The notes under the pieces are model-generated. The model was not told the origin of the DNA and did not search any database. It saw only the letters and a program-made list of their open reading frames with translations. Below are positions 41,632 through 50,488 of a stretch of 64,000 nt of DNA, piece by piece. The DNA is from Macrosoma leucophasiata (taxonomy: Eukaryota > Arthropoda > Insecta > Lepidoptera > Hedylidae). Each line of letters opens with the position of its first letter. Position 1 is the first letter of the stretch. Where the stretch lies: the NCBI GenBank assembly GCA_036365455.1, contig JAWQUS010000010.1, positions 21,748,501 through 21,812,500 on the forward strand. The letters run 5' to 3'. A program made the translations under genes and the position numbers.

Positions 41632-43605
41632 GTATGTTGCCCTGTAATTTCTATCATAGGCGAAACATCTCGGATCATCTGAAGGTTCCTAGTTCACTGG
41701 TCTTCGCGCGCACTATTCGCGCGACGCGGATGCAGCACCGGGGCATCCCCCTCTGCTGCAGCTTCTTCTGCCCTGCGGCTGCAGGACGGCGTTTGGCACC
41801 CCCTTGGGGGCTGTGGTGGAGGAGGTGGGCACCATGGACTCATGCCACCATGGTATTGGCGTCCAGGTCCTGCTGTGCTCTCATCCTTTTCTCTTTTCTT
41901 GGTGCGATCTCGAGCGGGCTTAATCCTTCGGCACTCGGCTGCAACAACAAAGGGTGGCGGGCGTCCCCACCAAGATGACGACGCCCACAGTTATACGGCG
42001 CAACCATCGCCCTGGCTCTAGCTGGGCTTGTGGCCGCGCCCCTTCTTCACCCGGGACTCGAACCCAGGTCAGGTGATTTCAATCCTACCTATCAGCAGGT
42101 CAGGTCGAGTCAAGCTCGCTAGCGCTGCAGGTCACGAAACTCGGGGTCTAACCCAGCTACCTCGTCATCGTTCCGGGTGCTCCGATTATTGCCGGAGCAG
42201 TGAGGATTTCGCGTGGGAGAGGTCTCCCATCAGGAGGCCTACTGTGCAGTGGGGCAAATCCATGGAGGTGCTCGTGCGGCCCATTCTCGGCGCGGTCATA
42301 CATGCCGCGCGCAAGACGTGCCACGAACTCCTTCACGGATTCCACACGCAGGTCCCGTGCTATGACGTCATTTCGAACGTACCTCCCCGCATTGGCAATT
42401 AATCGGAGACACACGTTCTGCTGAGTTTGTAGTCGTTTATGCTGCGTCGCAGAGCACAGCGCATACCACGCTGGCGCCGCGTACGTCAGCCTCGACCTGA
42501 TGTACGTTTTGTACAGGCGTAGTTTGGTGCGCAGCGGCAGTTTTGAGCTCAACACCGGGCGCAGCATCGACCGCGCTGCCGCCGCCTGACACACCACGTG
42601 ATTCACAGTGGGTGTCATGCGCAACGCACGATCGATGGTGCACCCGAGGTATTTGGCCTGTGTCTGCCACTGCACGTCCTCTCCACGAAGCCTGAGTGGT
42701 GGCAGCCGGCAGCGGGTTACTCGCGTAGGGAGAGCGGCCGTCTAACCCACATTGACGGCCACCCGCCACCTGTCAAACCACTCAGGTAGTACATCCAGCA
42801 GACGTTGCATTCGTTCGTGGGCTGTTTGCAACCGGGGCGACGACGTTAGGTAGGCGCTATCGTCGGCAAACAGGGCCAGCATGACATCCGGTATGGTCGG
42901 GATGTCGTCTGTATACGCCGCATAAAGCGACGGTGACAGACAGCTGCCCTGGGGGACTCCTGCACGGATCGAGTGTTCGGCCGAGTCAACTCCCTCCACC
43001 GAAACGTAAAACCGCCGGCCTTCGAGGAAGCTAGCCACCACCCTATGCAGGCCCGATGGTATCTCTACCTTTGCCAACAGCCCAACATGCCACACCCGAT
43101 CGAAGGCCTTTTCGATGTCGAGGCTCGATAGTCGAAGACTACGATCGAGTACCGGCCCTTGTTGTGCTCGTTGGCGAGGTAGTGGAGCACCCTCGCCAGC
43201 TGGAGCGTTGTTGAATGCCCCGCGCGGAAGCCGAATTGCTCCTCCCTGCACGGGAGGTGCGGTCTCAGCCTCCGCAGCAGAAGCCGCTCAAACAGCTTGG
43301 CGAGGTGTGAAAGCAGAGTTATAGGGCGGTAGCTAGAAGCGTGGCGGCGGTCCTTACCCGGTTTTGGGAGGACTATTATTTTCCCAAGTTTCCAAGATTT
43401 GGGAAATCGGCCCGTGCGGAGTATGCCGTTGAATAGCCTGGTTAGGGATACTAGGCTACCCCACGGCAGATGATGTAACGCGGTAGTGGGGATACCGTCT
43501 GGCCCTGGTGCCTTCCGTGGAGGCAACCAGGTGACTGCCCTCCTGACTGCCATCTGAAGGGTGGCAACATATCTGCATTTTGATTTTGAGTTCAATAATA
43601 ACAGC
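41632..43605 (+). repeat. Element B copy split by a Jockey LINE
   Basis: 41632-41685 has GCCCTGTAATTTC and the position equivalent to GCCTCAGGAG; 43551-43605 resumes GTGGCAACATATCTGCATTT. The intervening 41686-43550 is LINE sequence bounded by a 10-bp duplication. Confidence 0.7.
41686..43550 (-). pseudogene. Jockey-clade LINE reverse transcriptase, 5'-truncated pseudogene
   Basis: Minus strand, three successive frames. 43065-43550 encodes RKAPGPDGIP, SSYRPITLLSHLAK and QFGFRAGHSTTLQL; 42742-43251 encodes DIEKAFDRVWH, AGVPQGSCLSPSLYA and FADD (catalytic) within LALFADDSAYL; 42157-42675 encodes KYLGCTIDRALRM and YKTYIRSRLTYAAPAWYA. The two frame changes are inactivating. GC-rich compared with neighbours. 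The endonuclease domain is missing. Flanked by CATCTGAAGG (41676-41685 and 43551-43560), a 10-bp TSD. 41686-42150 is 3' UTR with no A tail. Confidence 0.85.
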
Positions 43606-43610
43606 TACAT

Positions 43611-44105
43611 TATTTAAACTGGAGAGGCAACCTTGAACTAATTTTGCTTAGTTTATACTTAAATCCCGTTTCATGTCGGCTATAACACAAACATCACCTT
43701 GGTTTGACTTGAAAAAACAATTATTCTGTTTTATTTGAACAGTATATTATTTTTGCAATACGCGAAATATTTTGCAACAGCTGCTTCATTTATAACTTGT
43801 AACTGTTTATAAATATAGACGGAACACTTTTGGAGTGTTTTATGAGCCACAGAAAATGGTTAAGAAAAATGACTTCAGGCGGCAATTGCATCCACGACTT
43901 CTATAACACAAACCCAGTCGCTCTTAGTATCAAAGATAAAAATGTAAAGTACGATTTTGGCATAATGAAATGTAATTAATGTATCGCAGACTTTAACATT
44001 ACCTATAGAAAACTTTTACCAAAAAAATACCTACTTCAAAAAGATCTTATTAAAATAAAACAAGTTTTTGGACTACTAAAATCAAACCGACGTTTTCGTT
44101 GCATT
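43611..44105. other. No recognisable feature
   Basis: AT-rich; nothing supported. Confidence 0.4.
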
Positions 44106-44545
44106 TCAACTTCCGTGGTCTCGGGCCTCGGGCAGACTGCGCCTCAGTCTGCCCGAGACAGACACATTTCTATGACAGCAGATTGAAAAATTATTATGTG
44201 CATCTACTTCCAACCATCTATCATCCATTGCGTAGCGTTCAGGATCAACACGAAAGTTACTAATTGTAGCTTGAGGTCTTTCAGACTGTTGCGTTTGGGA
44301 TTGAATTCTATTGAGTATTGGATCCCAAGACAGGGACATTCGCCATCTGTCCTCTCTAAAATTTGGATGTTATTCAATTTTAATAGCCTCGCAAACCGTT
44401 CTTGGTTTGTATTCTTTAGCGAGTATTCGAGTTTTTCAAACCGAATATAGTGATTTGCTTTGTTTGCTATATGATCATGGACTGCAGACCTCCCTGCTCT
44501 ACGGTTTTTGACATCAGCAATATGATCTTTAACTCCTATGTATCT
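44106..44545 (-). pseudogene. Unidentified coding remnant, one frameshift
   Basis: Minus strand 44204-44545 is open and encodes a hydrophilic stretch with VKNRRAGRSAVHDHIA, RFEKLEYSLKNTNQERFARL and ECPCLGIQYSIEFNP. The overlapping frame 44106-44339 then continues with ISNFRVDPERYAMDDRWLEV and NFSICCHRNVS before a stop. The second frame takes over smoothly, suggesting one protein with a frameshift near 44270-44330. I do not recognise the family; host gene, transposon or viral relic are all possible. Confidence 0.3.
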
Positions 44546-44693
44546 CTACCGCTATCTCTGTCTAGCCTATTTAACAGCCAATTTCAATAATTAAGTGAAT
44601 AATAAAAAATATATATTCATAAATACCTCTTTATAATTTTTGAAAATTGGGCCATAATTGATCATGTTGTATTAAATCTACAAGCAATAATTA

Positions 44694-44900
44694 TTATTTG
44701 TTGGAGCCTTGTCCCCCAATACGCATCTTTACAAATTGATTTGAAACATCCGTAAAAGGATTGGTGCTTATGTTTCTAATAAATAACAATCCTAGTTCCT
44801 TGAGCTTCATTCTCATGCCTTTAAACCTGCTAATCAATTTTATTGCTCTATCTGTTTGTCTGTTTGCGTATCGTAAGATTCGCGAGAAAAACGTGAACAC
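44694..44900 (-). pseudogene. Unidentified short coding-like frame
   Basis: A 68-codon frame with basic, non-repetitive composition (ANRQTDRAIKLISRFKGMRM, NPFTDVSNQFVKMR). It has no ATG at its upstream limit and ends in a normal stop. Same strand as the remnant at 44106. Weak. Confidence 0.2.
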
Positions 44901-45274
44901 TGAAGAAATATGGCGTCGGCATTGTTTGAACTATTTTACCGACCAAACGTTCTTTGGAGCGAGGTCGTTTTAGTAATTAAATTAAAACTCGTCTCATTTT
45001 GAAGGTTAGGATGGATATTGAACAAAATCTTGGATTGTTGTTTCCCTTTTTTTGTGTGTATACCTACATTACATGTTTTAAGAGCCCTAACTAATGAATA
45101 ACAACAACACCATCACTATACAGATGGTGTAATTTCAATAATATTTCATTGCCATGACGTCAACTGTCCCAGAAATTCGACCTTTAGTCACAATGTTGGC
45201 GAACCATTAACTATATAAAACCACGAGCAAAAGCTCGTCATGGTTCCCACATATACACTGTTAAATTTTAAACA
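44901..45274. other. No recognisable feature
   Basis: AT-rich; nothing supported. Confidence 0.4.
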
Positions 45275-45276
45275 TA

Positions 45277-45426
45277 GTCCCCCTTATTCATAAACGTACA
45301 TTAGATACGTTTTAGCTATAGAATGCTTTGTCTTTGTCAGTTGCATTGTCAAATGTGCAGGATAGAAAAAGACAAAGGAGAGATTAGCAACACATTAGCT
45401 ATAATACGTTTATGAATAAGGGGGAG
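45277..45426. mobile_element. TA-flanked MITE
   Basis: TIRs GTCCCCCTTATTCATAAACG and complement TTTATGAATAAGGGGGAG, flanked by TA (45275-45276, 45427-45428). 150 bp; internal near-palindromic GACAAAG/CTTTGTC motifs. Confidence 0.8.
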
Positions 45427-45532
45427 TATGTATAGGTAACATGTATACATATAACACGTGTTTTTTTTTCATACAATACAAACCCGCAGATAAGTCTGAT
45501 GGCAAAATTACTGGAGATAATTTTACTGGTGG

Positions 45533-45600
45533 TAGAGTTGCAAGTGTAGGAGCTCGGGGACGTAGGATACACCGCATTACCTAACCTATTGATATTCTCG
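45533..45600 (+). repeat. Element B, 5' fragment
   Basis: ACTGGTGGTAGAGTTGCAAG, GGACGTAGGATACACCGC and ATTACCTAACCTA. Confidence 0.55.
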
Positions 45601-46059
45601 TTTTCGTAGGTGATAAACAAGCGATAATGGTAGATTATTTCGATTATTGTTATTTAGTTAAAGTAAAAATCGACTTAAAAATTTGACAGCAATGACAATG
45701 ACGACATTAATGTCGAGAGGCGGTCGCACCCCTGGACCCAGTAAATAAAGATTATAAAAATGATCTCTCGATTGGATAAATCTACAAGTGAATAATTTTA
45801 CAAAGTGATAAAGAAAATTTAGTGTATTTTCTACCAGGTTCTCCACTGGTCAGGGTAATATACACTTAAACATTAAGCTACATAGAACGGCCGATTTTAT
45901 CTCCCATTATCCTGACGTGTCAGTCGTTTCCAACCCCATTCCCTAAGGGGACATTTGTCTGACAGGTGTTTAAAATGTGCCATTACCCTTATCGATTTTG
46001 GGAAAATTTATTGTACAAATGTAACATGTTACAAATTTTATTGTATATTCTCCAAGAAG
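45601..46059. other. No recognisable feature
   Basis: Short frames on both strands without motif. Confidence 0.4.
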
Positions 46060-46460
46060 ATAGGTAAATGCATGCATCGTAATACATGCAAACACACACG
46101 ATTTGTCAGTTATATTTTATTCCATGTTTTTACGGCCCTGTAATTTCCGTCACAGAGGCATAATACCTTAGGCCTCAGGAGTGGCAACGCATCACTGAAA
46201 TCTCTGGTTTCATATTGATGTATATATATAGGCTACAGTGTTACTTATCATCAATGTGAACTGTACGCCTGTTTGCCACTTCATAACATAAAAGTGATTA
46301 GTTTACTGATCTCCGAACATGTAACCTAACTCAGAGGATAGCACTGAGAAACTACCAAATTAAAAAAACAGTAGCACTTACCTTAGATCCGGGATTGGAA
46401 CCCAGGACCACCGTAACACTAGCAGTATTGGCCTGACTAATAGACTAATTGAGGCAGATT
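46060..46460 (-). repeat. tRNA-derived SINE (family A) split by element B
   Basis: 46060-46125 has the SINE tail region (minus-strand GTGTGTTTGCATGTATTACG) and 46340-46460 the head, with TGGTCCTGGGTTCCAATCCC (B box). Between them, 46128-46292 is a 5'-truncated plus-strand element B. Confidence 0.6.
46128..46292 (+). repeat. Element B, 5'-truncated copy
   Basis: TACGGCCCTGTAATTTCCG to TTTGCCACTTCATAACATAAA, inside the SINE above. Confidence 0.65.
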
Positions 46461-47282
46461 TTATTTGTTAAAGTGACTAATATTGACGCAATTACTGGTA
46501 ACGTCTCACGGCCTCAAACAATAGAAAATTATCTTTGACTCATACAAGTAGATACACGAATTCAGACTAGGTGAATTAATGTCATTTCTTTGGAGGTCAA
46601 AGCTTTTCTTATTACAATTTAAAGGAATGTAACGTGTATTCCACATTATGACCATGCATTCACATATTCTAGGTATATAATATAATTTTTAAAAAGCTTT
46701 ATGCTTTGATTATTGAGTGGTCATCGCTTTTGGGCAAAATATATTTACTTTTTTGCTCAAGAATATATATTTTAACTATTTATAAGATAACAGTGTTGAA
46801 TTTGATTCAGTAGATAGTTCGTCAATCTTATAAGTCAATGTTAAAATAATTATTTGTAATAAATTGAATACGATACGATCGAATAAACGTGTACCTAATA
46901 GCTATAATAAAAACATCTAAATTGAACTTCATTATACAGATAATGTAGAAGTAAACTATAAAAGATTTCTTCAAATTAATATAAATATTAACTTACTTAG
47001 TTTTACTTGCTACAAAGTTGCAAACAAATATTTCACGAGTAATTTACACGGGTGAATAATTACTTGAAATTTTAATTATATTTTACTCAAAACTTTTCGT
47101 ATAACTTTTAGAGCAAATTTACAAGAAGTTCGCTAAGTTAATTACGATGCTCTAGTATGAAATTCCCTGTACAGTTGTGTATTGAAGCAATTCAATTATA
47201 CATGTATATTAAAGAGGATTTTCGTTCGTCGGATAATGAAGCCCATTGCCGCTTGAGCCGCGGTAATTTTATTAGCCTACAA
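46461..47282. other. No recognisable feature
   Basis: AT-rich. The upstream part of a 110-codon plus-strand frame (47157-47489) lies here, but its last third is inside the repeat at 47283, so it is not a gene. Confidence 0.4.
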
Positions 47283-47516
47283 AGGAAAAATGTTGTAGAA
47301 ATGTATGGACCACCGGCCATGTATTGTACACAATATCACAAAACAGGCAAAATCAATATAGAAACGTTTATTACTGCATATTTCACTTATTTAGCTTTGT
47401 TTGCAGTTACAAAACATTATTTACAGTTAGAACTGCAACTCAAAACCAACATGGCGAATATGGCGGGTAATGTCATTTTAACATTTTAATTTTTTCAACT
47501 GTTTTTTACTATATAT

Positions 47517-47891
47517 TGTTAGCGAATACTAGAAATAACCACGAATATTAGATTTGGAAATTAATATAATTATTCACTTTGAAACACACTTTTCATTTTT
47601 GAATCACAACGATCACTGAATTTACATTTACATAAAGAACACAAATTAACACAATACCACAATATCACTAATCACGTAATTCCGCAATAATCACTTTTAT
47701 CGCGGATCAACTAAAAAGAGTCCCGGGCGCTCGCTTACACCCGCTTTTATACTAGCTGATAATGCTCCCACCACGATACCGACTGGATAGCGCCATCTAC
47801 CATCAATCAATGTGCAACTCTTCATAAAGTTTTGCAATGGATTCAGTGGCGCCCTCTGCCAACAACGGTCATTTTCGTGATGTTGCCAACA
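47517..47891 (-). repeat. 3' LTR of the Ty3/gypsy element
   Basis: 375 bp, TGTTAG...CCAACA ends on the plus strand. The minus-strand TATA-like TATAAAAGCGGG is at 47746-47751. Differs from the other LTR at one site (GATAATGC here, GATAACGC there). Confidence 0.95.
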
Positions 47892-47905
47892 CGGCCATTC
47901 TGCAT

Positions 47906-47924
47906 GGTGTCAGCCTCTGACACC
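47906..47924. repeat. 8-bp hairpin beside the 3' LTR
   Basis: GGTGTCAG CCT CTGACACC, a perfect stem with a 3-nt loop, 15 bp inside the 3' LTR where a polypurine tract would be expected. The interval to the LTR is not purine-rich on the sense strand. Confidence 0.6.
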
Positions 47925-48036
47925 CCACGAGTCCGGACAAAACTAGAATAAAATTATATCATTAATTGATTACTCTCTTACTGTTATCATACTGGATGCT
48001 TTTCTCGAATATTGCTCCTTAATATTTCGTTAAACT

Positions 48037-48302
48037 AATAGATACATATTCTCTGAAATCTCAGTTTCAATCCTCTAAAGAGCTTTTCGCGTCACTTAAG
48101 GACCTTCATTATTACTTCAGTGAATATGTTTTCCAGGAATAATTTGCACTTTAAATCATGTTTAATAGATACATGTTCTCTGAAATTTTCTTTGCAATCC
48201 CTTAAAGAGCATTTCGCATCACTTAAGGACCTTTATCATTATTTCAGTGAATATATATGTTTTCTAGGAATAATTTGCACTTAAAGAGCATTTCGACTCA
48301 CT
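48037..48302. repeat. ~127-bp tandem repeat in the LTR element's 3' region
   Basis: Two units (48037-48163, 48164-48286) share AGATACAT.TTCTCTGAAAT, AAGAGC.TTTCGC.TCACTTA and AGGAATAATTTGCACTT, followed by a partial third unit. It lies downstream of the integrase stop, in noncoding DNA. Confidence 0.75.
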
Positions 48303-48468
48303 TAGGCGTACCAAATTTATTCCTTAACTAAATCATAAAAATAAGAATTGCAATATTTGAGCAAAGTACGTTTGTCTGGGCTCGCCAATCGCACAACTGA
48401 TTACGAGATAACTAAGTTAAATGGTAGATGCCTTTGCCAACACGGTGTATTACTTACACAGTGAGCAA

Positions 48469-49720
48469 TTATAAATCAGGGGTCCAATCATCGATTCGGA
48501 TCCATGGTTTCATATTTTCAGCTGCTGCTACTCCTGTATATTTTTTGTTGCTTCTTTCAGCTCCTCTTAGGTCTGCAACTTCATATCTATCGTTACCAAT
48601 GACTTTCTTTACTTGAAAAGGCCCTTTGTACGTTGGCATCAACTTTTTGCTTTGACCGTCATTGGTTTTGCTCTGAATTTTTATTAATACCAGATCGTCT
48701 TCCTTGTACACTTTAGCTTTGATCCGAGACCCATCAAATCTTTCCTTTTGTTTTTCAGCATTGGCCTTAATATTAGAATCTACGCTTCTACGTAGATCCG
48801 ACAAATCGAGCACCTCGGCGTTATCAGGTTCCGGCGCTAAAATATCGCTATCCGTTCGCAAACGATAACCAAAGAAAACTTCACTTGGCACAGCTTTCGT
48901 AGTTTTATGTACTGTGCTATTCAGGCCTTGTTGTAATACTTTAACGTGCATATCCCAACCGTCTTCCGTGGTATTTGCACCTAAAGTCCTCATGGCCTCA
49001 AGGATTGTTTTATTAAACCTTTCGGCTTGACCATTTGAACGAGGCATGCCTGTAGCAGCTATATGTAAGCGAATGTTTTTGGTGTTGCAATAAGTAACAA
49101 ATTCTTTAGATGTAAATCCGCTACCTGCGTCTGTTATTAACCGTCTCGGATTTCCAAAAGTTTTTGTCAAGTTATCTAATTCCGCTATTATTTCGGAAGA
49201 TCTCGTTGATTGAACCGCGAACACAAAAACAAATTTCGTAAAGGCATCAACGATTACTAATAAATACTTATTTTTACGTTCAGTTTCAACAAATGGACCT
49301 AAATGGTCCATGTGTAAAGTGTGAAAAGGTTGGGCATACTTAGGTAATGAATATAATTCTCCTTCTTTGCGGCCCGCCTTGTTTTTGTAGTAAATACAAT
49401 TTAAACAGTTTTTTATATACTTTTTTACTTTGTATCTTAATCGGGGAAACCAATAACTGTACTGAATACGCTCAACGGTTTTGTCTACAGAAAAATGACC
49501 CAAATCGTCATGGTTACTTTTTATAACTTGCCAAATACATTTCTTTGGAACTACCCAACGGCGACCTTGGGTAGTTCTTCTGTAGACCTTATTTCCTAAG
49601 AGTTCGTATTTATCAAATATGTCTTTATTATTATCTGCATCACCAGACTCTAATATATCTTTAATTTTTGTTAAATCATTATCTTGTAATTGAACCGATA
49701 ATAGCCAATCTGCTTCTGTA
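48469..49720 (-). CDS. pol: Ty3/gypsy integrase, C-terminal half of pol
   Basis: Coding part after the LINE insertion; the open frame continues to 49785 only through LINE sequence. In that frame's numbering the zinc-binding residues are H92, H97, C127 and C130 (HDDLGH...CLNC), and the D,D-35-E catalytic residues D160 (LHMD), D219 (LITDAGSGFTS) and E255 (NGQAERFNK), with exactly 35 residues between the last two. C-terminal GPFQVKKVIGNDRYEV is typical of gypsy integrases. It catalyses insertion of the cDNA. Same frame as the upstream gag-pol part; interrupted only by the insertion. Confidence 0.95.
49707..49720. repeat. 14-bp TSD, left copy
   Basis: AATCTGCTTCTGTA, identical to 50475-50488, marking the LINE insertion. 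Confidence 0.9.
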
Positions 49721-50474
49721 TGTATGTATGTATCTTCACGCCAGGTCCCTAACGGGGTAGGCAGAGAGTGTAGAGCGCCAGACATCCCGGTTCTGACAAA
49801 CCTCTCGTGCCTCGTCTACCTTCATCATTCTCTTCATACATGCACGCCGATTCCTAAGACTTTTGACCCCACCATCAGACAGAACTCGACCTATTTGGTC
49901 ATGGTAGGTCAGCCTTGGTCTTCCTGGGCCTCTGAAACCATCCACATTCGCATTGTATATCTGTTTAGTCATTCGCTCATTCGACATTCTTTCTATATGC
50001 CCGAACCATCGGAGCATGCCTTTTTTCATTTTTACACCGATACTATCATTCACACAAAGTCTCTTTCTTACATCTTCATTACGAACGCGATCGGTGAGTG
50101 ATACACCGCAGATCTTGCGCAAAGATCTCATCTCGACCGCGTTCAACTTACTTTCATGCTCTTTCCTGCATACCCAGCTCTCGCTTCCATATAAAAGCGT
50201 TGGAGTAAGTACAGCATTATGTACGGCTAGTCGAGCCCGCTGGCTGAGATGATTAGATTCTAGCAGCTTACCCAACGCTCCATTCACGCAATTCCCAGCA
50301 AGCACTCTTCTTTCTATGTCAGTGGTGTACCTACCATCCTTGCTAAAAGCACATCCAAGATATACAATTTCATCAACCTGTTCTAACACTGCATCATCTA
50401 CTACTACCCTTGCATTTGTTCTCTGTTCATCTCTTTCAAATACTAATACTTTAGTTTTATCCACATTCAAATGT
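49721..50474 (-). pseudogene. RTE-1 LINE, 754-bp 5'-truncated insertion in pol
   Basis: The longest RTE-1 copy here. Minus strand codes for MNVDKTKVLVFERDEQR, VYLGCAFSKDG (RT motif after the palm), LLYGSESWVC, LRKICGVSLTDRVRNEDV, LRWFGHIERM and GPGRPRLTYHDQIGR, stopping after VRDLA at 49736, then a GGCGTGAAGATACATACATA tail with short (TGTA)n. The endonuclease and RT catalytic parts are missing by 5' truncation. The coding frame is intact over 244 codons, consistent with a recent event. Confidence 0.95.
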
Positions 50475-50488
50475 AATCTGCTTCTGTA
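50475..50488. repeat. 14-bp TSD, right copy
   Basis: AATCTGCTTCTGTA; see 49707. Confidence 0.9.

Noticed and set aside
42028..42424. Plus-strand frames of 74-124 codons
   Set aside because: They are antisense shadows of the GC-rich Jockey reverse transcriptase on the minus strand.
47157..47489. 110-codon plus-strand frame as a host gene
   Set aside because: Its 3' third is the MITE-like repeat also found at 56468, and no motif is present.
49736..50470. 244-codon minus-strand frame as a separate gene
   Set aside because: It is the RTE-1 LINE fragment inserted in pol, with a TSD and a 5' truncation; it has no promoter or catalytic RT domain.
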